A program made the position numbers and the translations under genes. Below, in pieces: positions 33,789-44,408 of a stretch of 64,000 nt of DNA; position 1 is the stretch's first letter; each line of letters begins with the position of its first letter. The notes beneath the pieces are model-generated. The model made no database searches. It saw nothing but the letters and a program-made list of their open reading frames with translations, and was not told the DNA's origin. The DNA lies in assembly GCF_030944625.1 (NCBI RefSeq), contig NZ_JAUSXY010000001.1, positions 4,030,001-4,094,000 on the forward strand, given 5' to 3'. Source of the stretch: Arthrobacter sp. SLBN-112 (lineage in GTDB: Bacteria > Actinomycetota > Actinomycetes > Actinomycetales > Micrococcaceae).

Positions 33789-36563
33789 CTAAGAGTTGTT
33801 GGACGGCTTGTCCCGGCACAAGGCTGCGAGGTCGCATCGATCGCAATGAGTACACCAAGTTTCCAAGCGTGGCAGCCTGTTCGCGCGAAGTGCGTCCCCT
33901 GCTTCCTTGATTTTGACCCGCACCCCGCTGAGCACCGCCAACTCCACGTCTTCGCGTGTACTTTTGCCCTGTTCATCTAGATTTAGAACTTCGATGAGAT
34001 CCGGTTTTTGCCCCGTGAGCTCTTCGTAGCCAACCGCGTACACGTGGAGTTGATCCCGGGTCACGTCCTCGGACTGAGCACGATCGGTCGATTTGAAGTC
34101 AACAACGGACAACTCATCCGTGTCGAGCCGCCGAATTAGGTCGATTCTTCCATCGACTGTGATCCCTGGCGCCACATGTACCTGAATCTGTTTCTCCGAG
34201 TGGACAGTCTGTGGTATCTCCTCACCATGCATGGCGAAATACCTTTGAATAGCCGCGACCGCCGACTCTTGCAGGGTTGACCGCAACTCAGGATAGGCAA
34301 AAGGTGTGTACAGGTGCCGCTGGACGAGTGCAGCGGCGCTGGAAACATCCAGAAACTCGCCGGCGACCGCTTTCTTGTGGACTTCGGAGAGGGCGTCGTG
34401 TAAGCCCTTGCCATAGCCCAGAGCCTCGTGCAAGGGAGGGTTGAAGCCGAAGAGGAACCGCAGCTTGAACTGATAGGGGCACTCGAAAAGGTACTTGAGC
34501 TCGGAGAACGACAGAACCACCTGCGGCGTCTCGTGGCGAGGTTTGGGGTCCAACGGAAAACCAGCTACCGGACCGGCCTTGGTGGAGACCCAGCTGTTGG
34601 CGGTGCAAAAGTCGAAAAACTCCGAGCGACTAGAGAACTGGCCACCCCCGGGCGAATGCGTAAGGTAGAGGTACTTCTGCGAGCGTGTCACAGCAACGTA
34701 AAAGAGTCGCGTCTCGTCTGCGAACGTCCCACGGTAGCGATCGGAGTCAGCGACTGCCGTGTCGGGAATGATGTGAAAGAGACTTAGACCGCCCCAGCGT
34801 CTCGACGGGAACCGATTCCTGCGCAGGCAAGGCGCGAATACAGCCGGCCACTGCATGCCCTTGGCCTGATGGACTGTAGCAAGAGTCACTGCGTCCGGTG
34901 TGGCATAACCGACGTCGCCATCGGACTCAGCGTAATAGTCCGGCGCCTGATTCTCGATCCACTTCGCAAACGTCTTATATTTCTCGACTGGGTTACTCGC
35001 GAAATGAATCTGTTCAAAGTCCGATATCGCCTGGCTGAACTTGCCGAGCTGATAGAAGACGAGCTCCCCGCGGCTTGGTCCGCCGGGCACGGTTTCCTCG
35101 CGGAGCTCCAGTGCCTCAAGGAAGTCGAGATAAAGACGTTGGATGTTATACACCCCCCAACGTGCACCTCGATCAAAATTACGGCCATCGGTAAGCACTC
35201 CAACTGCCGCTGTCCACTTCTCAGGCTTCGGTAATAGGTCCGCCTGGAGCCAGAGGTCCTTCAGAGACTGGACCTCGATCTCCTCAACGATATAGCGGAA
35301 AATGCCGACCACTGCCTTGATCTCGTCAGCGTCAAAGAGCCGGTTGAGACCCTTCACGACGTAGGGGATTCCTCGTGTGCGAAGTTCCTGGACGAGTGGG
35401 TCAGCATCCTTTGCCACGGATCTGTACAGTACTGCGAAGTCCGACCATGAGAGGCCACGAGGCTCAGAGTCTGGCGTATCTTTGAAGGCCGTCCCACGCA
35501 TCGCCTGGATTCGATCGCAAATCCAGCTAGCCTCGGCCACTGGGTCGTCAAAATTAAGCGCCAGCAGATCGCCGCGTTCCCACACCTGGTGGCTCGCCGC
35601 GACCATTCGCTTTTCAAGCCTTTCTCCGGTGGGCACAAGTTCCGCAATTGATCGGCCAAGCTCTACTACCCCCTGGCTTGATCGGAAATTGTCCGCAAGG
35701 GTGACTTGACGGACTCCTTTGTAGCGATCGGCAAAAGTGATGATATTGGAGACCGCGCTGCCTCGCCATTGGTAAATGGTCTGGTCGTCGTCACCGACCA
35801 CGCACAGATTCGCACCGTACTGAACAAGGCCGCGCACCAGCTGCTCTTGAAGAGGGTTGACGTCCTGGTACTCGTCGACAACGACGTATTTAATATCGTC
35901 GCGAATATGCGCCTGCACCGTCGCTGCGTCCTCGTCTGTCGCAGCGTCACCTTCGAGCATCTGGACAGCCAGGTTGATCATCTCGGCGAAGTCAAAGCGC
36001 GCCTGCTCGTAGAGCAGGCGGAGGTACGCGGCCTCGGACTCCAAGACACCCTCTGGCACGAGGGATTCATGGATGGTGTCTTCGCGAAGGACGCTCATGA
36101 GCTGCAGGTATAGCCGCGAGTTGACGAAGCGCCACAGGTAATCCTGCCTTGCAGTGGGGAGCGTAGGGCAGGTGGTCAGTCCTGACTGCTTGCTATATTT
36201 GTCGACCAGAAGGCGTGCCGTGATGTCCGTTAGCACCGAAAACTTAAACGTGTCGGGCACGAGCCGCTGAAGCAGATCGAGCGCGTACCCATGCATCGTG
36301 CCGATGTACATTTCTGCTAAGCCGTGCACGTTATCGCGCCCCTCACCAAGGATCGACATGACTCGATCCTTGAGCTCAGCTGCTGCTCTCTCCGTAAACG
36401 TGAACGCGATAACATTCTTCGGCCGAACCCCAGGTTGCGCCAGTATGTTCGCGATCCGCTGTGAGATTACTTGTGTCTTGCCAGACCCCGCGCACGCAAT
36501 AATCTGAAGTGGCTCATCAAGACATGCGATGGCCTCTGACTGCGCTGGCGTATATGACTTCAT
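33789..36563 (-). CDS. UvrD/PcrA-type superfamily 1 helicase fused to a Cas4/AddB-like PD-(D/E)XK nuclease
   Basis: ATG at 36563 gives the canonical start MKSYTPAQSEAIACLDEP. Helicase motifs are IACAGSGKTQVI (Walker A), VVVDEYQDVNPLQEQ (motif II), DDDQTIYQWRGS (III) and TLATVHQAKGMQWPAVF (V). The C-terminal about 280 residues form a nuclease (VDGRIDLIRRLDTDELSVVD, then FKSTDRA with the DFK catalytic triad and QLHVYAVGYEELTG), ending in a cysteine cluster (WCTHCDRCDLAALC) likely holding an Fe-S cluster. It follows the methylase by about 30 bases, so it belongs to the restriction operon, presumably unwinding and degrading DNA. Confidence 0.92.
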   Translation of the reverse strand: MKSYTPAQSEAIACLDEPLQIIACAGSGKTQVISQRIANILAQPGVRPKNVIAFTFTERAAAELKDRVMSILGEGRDNVHGLAEMYIGTMHGYALDLLQRLVPDTFKFSVLTDITARLLVDKYSKQSGLTTCPTLPTARQDYLWRFVNSRLYLQLMSVLREDTIHESLVPEGVLESEAAYLRLLYEQARFDFAEMINLAVQMLEGDAATDEDAATVQAHIRDDIKYVVVDEYQDVNPLQEQLVRGLVQYGANLCVVGDDDQTIYQWRGSAVSNIITFADRYKGVRQVTLADNFRSSQGVVELGRSIAELVPTGERLEKRMVAASHQVWERGDLLALNFDDPVAEASWICDRIQAMRGTAFKDTPDSEPRGLSWSDFAVLYRSVAKDADPLVQELRTRGIPYVVKGLNRLFDADEIKAVVGIFRYIVEEIEVQSLKDLWLQADLLPKPEKWTAAVGVLTDGRNFDRGARWGVYNIQRLYLDFLEALELREETVPGGPSRGELVFYQLGKFSQAISDFEQIHFASNPVEKYKTFAKWIENQAPDYYAESDGDVGYATPDAVTLATVHQAKGMQWPAVFAPCLRRNRFPSRRWGGLSLFHIIPDTAVADSDRYRGTFADETRLFYVAVTRSQKYLYLTHSPGGGQFSSRSEFFDFCTANSWVSTKAGPVAGFPLDPKPRHETPQVVLSFSELKYLFECPYQFKLRFLFGFNPPLHEALGYGKGLHDALSEVHKKAVAGEFLDVSSAAALVQRHLYTPFAYPELRSTLQESAVAAIQRYFAMHGEEIPQTVHSEKQIQVHVAPGITVDGRIDLIRRLDTDELSVVDFKSTDRAQSEDVTRDQLHVYAVGYEELTGQKPDLIEVLNLDEQGKSTREDVELAVLSGVRVKIKEAGDALRANRLPRLETWCTHCDRCDLAALCRDKPSNNS

Positions 36564-36595
36564 TCCCTGCACCCCCCGTACAAATGCGCTGCGGC

Positions 36596-39290
36596 CTAGA
36601 CCGCGAACACTTTCATTACCTCGTCACCGTAGTCGTTAATGACCTTGACAGCGATCTTTCCGCTTTCCGGTTTGCGAAATGGTCGGGAGACTGTCTTGTA
36701 GAGGGAATCCCATGCGTCCGCATCAATATCGGCCTTGAGCGCTGACTTGAGCCGCTTATAGGGGTCGTTGTCCCCAGTGAAGTAGCAGTGGCGGACGAAG
36801 AACGATTCCTCGTTATAGTCGGTGTCGATCATCCATAGCGCGATCCGGCTCGTGTCGTTGCTCCGGACTTCGCCGGTCGTCGGGTCGTAGACATCGATGC
36901 CCTTGAGGTTTACGACGAGGCCTTCCGCTGTCGTATCGATGCCGATGTCGGGTTCACCGAAAACTGTAAACAGGTTGCCGGCGCCGGTCTTTTTCAGCTC
37001 TTCGCCCATGAGGAGATCCGCGTTCATCCGGACCATCAGCACCGGAATTCTGCCTATTTTTCGCGATCCTGCTACGTTCGCGAAGCCGTCGGAGGAGGTC
37101 TCGACCGTCACACCGTCTTCCTGGGTTACACCCGCAACTTGAGCATCGAATGCGAAGCCGAGTACACAAAGGAGATCGACGCCCTCGGCATTTATCGCCT
37201 CACGAGCCGCCTTCTTGACGTAAGCAGCGCTCACTGTGCCGTATTGTGGGCCGAGCGCGATAGCGACACGCGTGGGAGCGTCATTTTCGACAGCTCCCGC
37301 CTGCTTGCCGATCGCCTGAATGTATTCACCGGCGTATGTGTCGAACTCCTCGAAAGTAATCCGCTCCTGGCGCCGCCCGTTCTGAATGCCCGCCTTTGCC
37401 AAGTTATCGAGGATCGACTGCTCGAAGGTGGGCGAATCTGCGTCCTTCGCGGCCTCAGTCTCGCTAAGCGGCTTGCCTCCTGGACCTCCGGCGAAGGCAA
37501 GCGACCGGTGTGGGCTTAAAGACTCCACAGTGAATGGCCCAGCCCACTCTCACCTTCTTGGCGTCCTCGAATGGCCTATCGTAGAGCAACTCATAGTCGG
37601 CATGCCGCTTTATCACCGCATCTATCTCGGAGAGGGTCATCCCCTCTTTGATGTCGGGGTTGTTTGCGATGGATTTTAGGGTGATATGAGGGACACGATC
37701 ATAGCAAAATCCATGGCGAATATCTCTCGTGAACTCCTGGCGTGGCAACAAAGAGGCGGTCAACGACTGTTCCTTAGCGTGACCCTCCAGGCTGTCCGCG
37801 AGAAGGTACCAAGGGTAGCGCGCTGCCATAATACGTTGGCGAGCCAAGGCAAGAGCAACTCGCGAGGTATCGATCGTGATCCAACGCCGTCCCCATTGTT
37901 CGGCGATAAACGCGGTAGTACCACTGCCGCAGGTGGGATCAAGAACCAGATCACCAGGGTCCGTGCTCATCAGGACACAACGTTCGACGATCTTGTTTCC
38001 GGTTTGCACGACATAGATCTTCTCATCCGTAAACGAGCCAGTTCCGGTATCCGTCCAGTTATTCCTAAGCGGGATCGCCGGAAAATCATCTGCAAACCGG
38101 ATGAACCCGATGCTTGCACCACGCCGCTGCACCCTTTGAGCTGCTATGATCCGGCCCATACCGGTCTTTGGTGTCGCCCAGTTCCTCTTCCCAACGCTGA
38201 AGTTCTGGCCGTCAAACTGCACGCTATAACGGCTCTGGCTTGAATCCGTCTGGCTGGTGAGGTCACCAACTTCGTACCACCTTGCGCCGGGAGGCGCAGT
38301 CGATATGTCATCTCGCTCCCCCTTCGTGGCTGGTCTACGAGTTCCATCAGTAAGTTGGAGGAATCGGAGACTCTTCTCCGCCTTCAGCCGGAAGAGGGGA
38401 CGATACTTAAGCTTCTGCCAATCTTTGGCATACCAAATGACATAGTCCGCGACACTATCGAGGTAGCCCATAGATGAGGACGACGTTTTGTCGACCGAGA
38501 TAAGGCTGACAAAGTTCTCCCGACCTAGTACCTCGTCCATAAGGGCACGCACGAGATGCACGTTCTCGTCCCCAATCTGGACAAAACACGAGCCCGACTC
38601 GGTAAGCAGTTCTCGAGCGCCAAGTAGGCGATCGCGCAAATACGAGAGATATGAGTGGATGCCTAGTTCCCAAGTGTCCCGAAACGCTCGGATCTGTTCG
38701 GCCTCCCGCGCCATCTCTTCGAGTCTGCCGTCGCGAACTGTTCGGTTACGAGCTGAGACCTGCCAGTTCGAGCCGAACTTGATTCCGTACGGAGGGTCGA
38801 TGTAAATCATCTGCACCTTGCCTCGCAACCGCTCACGATCCGCGAGTGAGGCCATGACTTGCAGCGAGTCACCGAGAATCATACGGTTCGACCAGTTAGC
38901 GTCGTGCTTGTAAAAATCAACCTGATCGAGTTCGTCAAGCCCGTCGAAGCCGTCGAAGAGCGTGAGTTCGGGTTCCTCATCTGCAGTTTCAGCGGTTCGT
39001 CGAAGATTTTCGATAAGTACCCTCGGATCGATCTTTTCCTGGATATAGATCGGCGGTGCATCAGTAACTAGGGCATCGCCGGTTGCGCCGGCGTCCCCGC
39101 TGTCCGGATACTTGCTGCGCCACACGAGCTGAGGATCTAGGCTCTCGTCCCGGGCGTAACGAACCTTCCGCACCTCTTCGAGGCTCGGGTCGACAAACTC
39201 GTGTGCATCTGCTGTCGGAATGTTGGTCCGCTTGTCGCCGTGCTTTATGGCGTCGACCGCCGTCGGACCCTTCGGGATGTTAGGCGCCAC
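36596..39290 (-). pseudogene. Type III-like DNA methyltransferase (Mod), frameshifted
   Basis: The N-terminal frame (39290 to about 37540) contains the beta-class order: DPPY first (VQMIYIDPPYGIKFGSNWQ, about 161-179), then LVLDPTCGSGTTAFIAEQWG. It reads KKVRVG and then leaves frame. The C-terminal frame (to 36596) starts exactly with GPFTVESLSPHR, the expected continuation, and ends in a domain of about 310 residues (LLCVLGFAFDAQV; IPVLMVRMNADLLM). One extra base at about 37541 explains the split. It overlaps the restriction gene by 11 bases. Truncation, phase variation, programmed frameshifting or sequencing error are all possible; without methylation the partner nuclease should be harmful. 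Confidence 0.87.
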
Positions 39291-42200
39291 GAGCGCTCCT
39301 TAGGTTCTGAGTGTCGAAATCGAGCAGGTCTGGGTCACCGATGATCGGCTGGTCTCCGTACAGCAGCTGGATCGCCTCGGCCAGCCGAGTTTTGAACTCA
39401 AGCGGGCTGGTCATCTCGACGTAGCCCCAACGCCCAAAGCCACCATGGTTGTTCACGGAGGCGCACCACGAGTCCCTTGCTGTCGTTGCCTTGGCTTGCG
39501 TCGGGCCAGGACTCTTCTGACTGCCCGAGACCTCGACGATAAGGATTCGGTTGAAATCTTCGCCGTTCGATCGCTTTAGCCGGACAAGGAAGTCGGGGAT
39601 GTACGAGTGCGTCGTCCCCTTGTGCACATAGGGGACTATGAAGCCGAGGTGGTCATTCTTAACGTACGCCTCGACATTCCGATTAAGTTCCAGTTCGGCG
39701 GCTAGGAGTTGCTCCCAGGTGTTGCCGTCCTTGCCGTCGAGGGCCACGTGCGAGACCTCCGACTTTTCCGTCGGCACCGTCGCCTTGCGGGTCGGGAAGT
39801 CAACATCCGCAGTAGACCCTTCGGGGTCAAATCGGTTGAGCATCGGGCGGAGCCGCTCCCGACGGTTTCCAGCCTGACGTACGATCGCATTCCACACGTG
39901 CTCAGCCGCCTCGGCCTGAGCTTCCGTGATCGTCATGATGAAGCTGAGGCTATAGCCATCAGCGAGGACGACCCGCTGCTCGATCCAATCACGGCACATT
40001 TCTATAAGTCTAGGGAACAGCCACGGACGCTTATCTTCGACCGTGTTGAACTGAGTGTCTAGGATTCGTTTGGCGAGCGCAAATGCCACCTCTTGGGCTC
40101 TGAAGACTCGGTTGTCACCCCGCTCCCTTTCTCCGCTTCCAACGACACCCTGCATCTCCACCCATCGTGGCACTGTGTTGGGGCCGATCTCGAAAACCGG
40201 AGCGGATACCAGGTCGAGCCAGATCTCCTCATCTGGCAGTTCAACGCGGTAGCCCACGAGCTTAGGAAAGCTGATCCGCAGGTGCTCCCGGCCCTCAAGG
40301 GCTGCCACCTGCTGCACCGGCTTAGGCGGCAACGGATCCTTTGTTGGACGGTCCGAGGAGATGAACTGGAACGGGATGCCATAGACGTTGGCGTACTCTG
40401 CGTCGAAATAGCCGTCGTCGTTGACGGCATATGACCTTCTCCTCAGGCCTCGTCCGACCACTTGCTCGCACAGCAGCTGGCTGCGGAAAGCCCGGACACC
40501 GAGGATGTGAGTCACAGTGTTGGCGTCCCAGCCCTCTGTGAGCATCGAAACGCTCACGACGCAGCGGACCTGCTCACCGAGTTTCCCTTTCTTGCCCACC
40601 GTGTTCATCACTTCGCGGAGCAGCTCCTCGTCGGTGATCTTCTCGACGTCGGCGCCGGGGTTGCGGCGGCGGTACTCCGCCTTAAAAGCGGCGATCTCGG
40701 CACCCGCGGCTTGCTTGAAATCGGCTTTTATACCCTCACCGGATTCGAGCTGCGCCGAATCGATCAGGATCGTGCGTGGCCGCGCGAGAGGCTGGCCATC
40801 AGTCACGTTGCTCAGGAGGGCCAAGTTACCTGGCGTGTGTGCAATTATGTCGCCGTCCTGCTCGATAGTATCGCCCGCGATCCAGTCATAGACGAGCTTG
40901 CTAACCACAGTGTTGGGACAAACCACGATAAATACAGGCGGCGTCTCACCATACTGTTCCAGCTCCTGCTGCCAGTGGTCGAACGCCTTCTCATAGCTAC
41001 GGTGAAGGCTGCGCAATGCGCCTTCTAGCTCGGGCGGCGGGAGCCATCCGGCGACTTTGCCCTTCGCCGCCCTCTTCGGGAGATGGTCTCCGACGAAGTC
41101 CCAGAGCCGGAGGTACGTAACGAGGTCCTGATCGGAGTCATCGTCGACCGGTGTACGTGGAACCTTCACAATGCCTGACTCAATCGCGTCCATCAAGGAG
41201 AAGTCACTGACGGTCCACGGAAAGATATATCCCTCATTGTAGCCAGAGCCTTTCAGGTAGAAGGGCGTGGCAGACAGGTCGAAGATCTGCTTGATGCCTG
41301 CATGCTTGGCTATCGCCTGCAGACCTCGGAACCAGACGCGGGCTTCTTCGTTGGCCGTCTGCTCTTCTGAGCTGAGCTTTGCGGTCTTGACGCCGGCCGG
41401 GATCGGGCGGTCCTGGTAGCAGTGGTGCGCCTCGTCGTTGAAAACGATTATCTGCTGCTTCTCTGTCCCGAGGCCCCTGAGTACGCGGCTGACCATGGCT
41501 TGAGGGCTTTCCCTGAAGGGGTCCTCCTTGCGGCCTGCTTTGAGGAGGAGCCGGGTGTTCCTTGCGACGCCGCGGATTTCTTTGGCGTCCTTTAGCTGGA
41601 AAGCGTGGTAATTGGTGATGACGATCCGGGCATGATCCAGGCCGCTTCTGAGGTCTGTGGGGATCAGGTCGCGCAGGTCATAGTAGTTCTCCGGGTCCTC
41701 AGGAAGCAGGACTCGAAGTCGGTCACGGATTGTGATACCTGGTGCGACCACAAGGAAACGATTACTAAAGCGCGCATCACGCGGAGAGTGCACCTTGTTG
41801 ATCGTCTGCCAAGCGATCAGCATGGCCATGACCACAGTCTTGCCTGAACCAGTAGCCATTTTTAAGGCTGCTCGAGATAGCCCTCCGTTGTGCGCCTCAT
41901 TCTCGGGCTCCAGCCTCTTTCGCCAGTCCGGGTGGCCTTGGCTTCGTCCGGCGACCTCTGTGAGGAAGATCGCGGTCTCGGCGGCCTCGCGCTGACAGAA
42001 CAGAACTCGGTTCTCACGCTTGGGATCGGCCCAGTGTTGGAGGAGCTTACGCGTAATGGGTGTGACACCAGCATATTCTCCGCTTCGTCGCCATTTTGCG
42101 ACGTCGCGCCGGAGCTCGTTAATGAGGCTATTCTTTTCGCGCCGCTCACCGGTGAGATCCAGGTCAAAGGTCTCCTGCACCGACTGATCGCTGCCGCGCT

Positions 42201-42354
42201 TGCCTTTTTTTGTGATCGCTATGGGAATGAAGGACTCGCTCGGCCGCCGCCCCTCACGGATATCGCCGGTCGGACCCTGTGGGCCGATCTCGTAGTAGCG
42301 GTCCGGTTGATCGTAGGGTGAGTTAAGGATTGGATTGCCAATTGTCGTGCTCAT
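39280..42354 (-). CDS. Type III-like restriction endonuclease subunit R (DEAD helicase plus nuclease, BPTD_3080-like)
   Basis: The 1,024-residue protein has an SF2 helicase core: ALKMATGSGKTVVMAML (Walker A, about 166-173), IIVFNDEAHHCY (DEAH-type motif II), VSVSMLTEGWDANTVTHI (V) and LLCEQVVGRGLRR (VI). The C-terminal region has a PD-(D/E)XK-like nuclease (SYIPDFLVRL, ILIVEVSGSQKSPGPTQ, NNHGGFGRWGYVEM). It is the first gene of the operon res-mod-helicase/nuclease-CBS-HEPN and would cut unmodified DNA during translocation with the Mod partner. Confidence 0.9.
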   Translation of the reverse strand: MSTTIGNPILNSPYDQPDRYYEIGPQGPTGDIREGRRPSESFIPIAITKKGKRGSDQSVQETFDLDLTGERREKNSLINELRRDVAKWRRSGEYAGVTPITRKLLQHWADPKRENRVLFCQREAAETAIFLTEVAGRSQGHPDWRKRLEPENEAHNGGLSRAALKMATGSGKTVVMAMLIAWQTINKVHSPRDARFSNRFLVVAPGITIRDRLRVLLPEDPENYYDLRDLIPTDLRSGLDHARIVITNYHAFQLKDAKEIRGVARNTRLLLKAGRKEDPFRESPQAMVSRVLRGLGTEKQQIIVFNDEAHHCYQDRPIPAGVKTAKLSSEEQTANEEARVWFRGLQAIAKHAGIKQIFDLSATPFYLKGSGYNEGYIFPWTVSDFSLMDAIESGIVKVPRTPVDDDSDQDLVTYLRLWDFVGDHLPKRAAKGKVAGWLPPPELEGALRSLHRSYEKAFDHWQQELEQYGETPPVFIVVCPNTVVSKLVYDWIAGDTIEQDGDIIAHTPGNLALLSNVTDGQPLARPRTILIDSAQLESGEGIKADFKQAAGAEIAAFKAEYRRRNPGADVEKITDEELLREVMNTVGKKGKLGEQVRCVVSVSMLTEGWDANTVTHILGVRAFRSQLLCEQVVGRGLRRRSYAVNDDGYFDAEYANVYGIPFQFISSDRPTKDPLPPKPVQQVAALEGREHLRISFPKLVGYRVELPDEEIWLDLVSAPVFEIGPNTVPRWVEMQGVVGSGERERGDNRVFRAQEVAFALAKRILDTQFNTVEDKRPWLFPRLIEMCRDWIEQRVVLADGYSLSFIMTITEAQAEAAEHVWNAIVRQAGNRRERLRPMLNRFDPEGSTADVDFPTRKATVPTEKSEVSHVALDGKDGNTWEQLLAAELELNRNVEAYVKNDHLGFIVPYVHKGTTHSYIPDFLVRLKRSNGEDFNRILIVEVSGSQKSPGPTQAKATTARDSWCASVNNHGGFGRWGYVEMTSPLEFKTRLAEAIQLLYGDQPIIGDPDLLDFDTQNLRSARGA

Positions 42355-42524
42355 GCCATACCTATCCTGTTCCCACGCATGCTGCTCATCCTATAGGCCC
42401 TGACCGGGCAAGAGTCTTGGACACGATGCTTGTTCCCCCTTGCGGGAGCCGGCAACTCCGCAGCCGATCGATGCCCGACCGCTGTCAGATACTCGCCATC
42501 GTCCGGATCTGCGAAAATTGCAGC

Positions 42525-42845
42525 ATGCATTCAGATTCCGACAGTCTGTTCGATCTCAAACAGACTACACAGCAGGCACCACTCGCAACGCCGCCGATCA
42601 CCGAGGATCAGATCCGTTCCTTGCGGGACGCCTTCGCAGCCGCCGGCATCGACTCCATGAAGGACCGCAAGGACGTCATCGAGTCCTGCACGTTCCCCCG
42701 TTTGGTGGTGAACATCCGCGAGCTCCTTGCAAGAGACGTCAGACCGATCCTTCGCCGAATCGAGGAACGAAGTAGCAACAAGCGCCCAACCGTTGGTTCA
42801 GCATGGGACAACCGCGAGGAAGACACCTGGATCGACAAGTTGTAG
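42525..42845 (+). CDS. Small hypothetical protein
   Basis: ATG at 42525 is preferred to the upstream start at 42330, whose first 65 codons look non-coding (Cys- and Arg-rich) and overlap the restriction gene promoter region. The 106-residue product has helix-rich segments (ITEDQIRSLRDAFAAAGI, then DSMKDRKDVIES) and an acidic tail. It is divergent from the restriction operon. A regulatory or anti-restriction role is only a guess from position. The gap from here to 43033 shows nothing else. Confidence 0.5.
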   Translation: MHSDSDSLFDLKQTTQQAPLATPPITEDQIRSLRDAFAAAGIDSMKDRKDVIESCTFPRLVVNIRELLARDVRPILRRIEERSSNKRPTVGSAWDNREEDTWIDKL

Positions 42846-43033
42846 AGCATATAGAACCCCCCGGTCCGCCTTTTGCAACATAAGTCTGGGCGCCACAACC
42901 AGTCACTTGCTGACGGGCACCCGTGCAGGGTACGCGTCCTCCGGGAATGAACCGCAAGGATGCAACCCTCTGTATGTTCCGGCTCTCAGCGAGTCGCGGA
43001 GCACCTCGACCAAAGTTGCAAGACTTGAAGCAG

Positions 43034-44287
43034 CTACGTCTGCAGCGCTTCAACGCTTCCTTCATTTGGCCGCAATCTGCTGATCCTGTCAACGACGGAC
43101 TTCGGGAGCGTTGTGATCAATAATTCCTCTGAGCCGCTCCGAGCGCCATTGGATGCGGCTGTGTAGCGCAATGTAGTTAGCTTCTTCGAGACAACGAAAG
43201 ATTTGGCGCCAAGTCGTCGTGCGTCATCATTTGGAGTCATTCTTGAGCGTCCGTATAGAAGGCAGGAATCTGTGAGTTCGGGGTCTACGTCGTAGGAGAG
43301 AATCCAGCGGTACGGGATGCGGCTCATAAGGTACGCGGCCAAACGCAGGTGGGGGCCCTGGCCTTTCCAAGAAGCGTCAGCCTCGTCCTCGAATGAAACG
43401 TTGTACAGCTTCGACGATTTCTCGAGGTACGGGGGGTCGAGATATACGAGTACAGATTCGGGCCGGATGGTTTTGTATGTGGAAGCTATCTGATCGAGCG
43501 TCGCACGCCAATCGCCGCACCAGACATCCGCGATACGTCCCTTGCTGTAGAGCTCGCCTACGTATGCGATACGAGTCTCCAGTGCGTCAGGCATGAATCG
43601 GCAGCCGATGCCATATTCCGATTTCTGGGCTCGTCCGCCGATTGGACCCGCGCCACCGTGCAGGATTCCCGAGAAGGTCGTCCTGTTGAGGAAAAGACAC
43701 CTCATCGCCGTTTCGAACCGTGCTGTATGCGCCTTCATGCCGACTGGAACTGTCCAGCCGCGCCAGTAATCCCAACGTTCAAGAGCGGCGGAGCCCCCCG
43801 GTGTGATAAATGATTTGTGCTCTTCCTTCATGCGCGCAATGAGGTTGGCAGGGTCGCTCGCGGCAACCTGCCAGAACGCCGAAACAAGCGGGTCTGCGTC
43901 TGCGAGTAGGGCCCGCCGAACCGTCCCGTTGCCAAGGAGACGTAGCGCCGTCGAGGACCCCCCAGCGAACGGCTCGACGAAGAGTTCCACTGGTGGAATG
44001 GACTTAGAGGTCCTAGCGGTGTCAATCAGTTCTGCGACCACCGAGGCAAAACCTGTCTTGGCCCCCGGGTACCGGAGCGGCGATTGGTGCCGCATGCGCG
44101 CCTGGGCTTCGGCCACGGGATGCACACTCGAGAAAAGTTGGCGCGGTTCATCGCGAACAAAGCTCTGCGCGAATGCTTCGGCGCCCGAATGCGCGTCCTC
44201 CGGCGCCAAACGTGGAGCGACTCGGGGAAGGCCCGGCGGCGGTGGGGAATTTGTCGGAAGTCGAATGATCTCGATTGTCACGACCAC
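43034..44287 (-). CDS. Dam-type DNA adenine methylase
   Basis: The alpha-class order is present: SPLRYPGAKTGFASVVAELI and LFVEPFAGGSSTALRLL (SAM binding), then VLVYLDPPYLEKSSKLYN (DPPY catalytic motif), with MRCLFLNRTTFSGIL between, as in Dam/DpnM enzymes. The first about 64 residues are proline- and alanine-rich and not part of the family, so a later start (ATG 44095) is possible. No cognate nuclease of the DpnII type is adjacent; it is downstream of the NurA-HerA pair, about 120 bases away. Confidence 0.9.
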   Translation of the reverse strand: MVVTIEIIRLPTNSPPPPGLPRVAPRLAPEDAHSGAEAFAQSFVRDEPRQLFSSVHPVAEAQARMRHQSPLRYPGAKTGFASVVAELIDTARTSKSIPPVELFVEPFAGGSSTALRLLGNGTVRRALLADADPLVSAFWQVAASDPANLIARMKEEHKSFITPGGSAALERWDYWRGWTVPVGMKAHTARFETAMRCLFLNRTTFSGILHGGAGPIGGRAQKSEYGIGCRFMPDALETRIAYVGELYSKGRIADVWCGDWRATLDQIASTYKTIRPESVLVYLDPPYLEKSSKLYNVSFEDEADASWKGQGPHLRLAAYLMSRIPYRWILSYDVDPELTDSCLLYGRSRMTPNDDARRLGAKSFVVSKKLTTLRYTAASNGARSGSEELLITTLPKSVVDRISRLRPNEGSVEALQT

Positions 44288-44408
44288 TCACCTGCCTTCC
44301 ATATGTCGTCTTGGCCGAAGTGAAGTTGAGATTGAACGGCGTCATCACGGACATCTACGAATCGCGCTGGCGAACCTTGGACTCCAAAGCATGACGCAGC
44401 TCCCTTGC

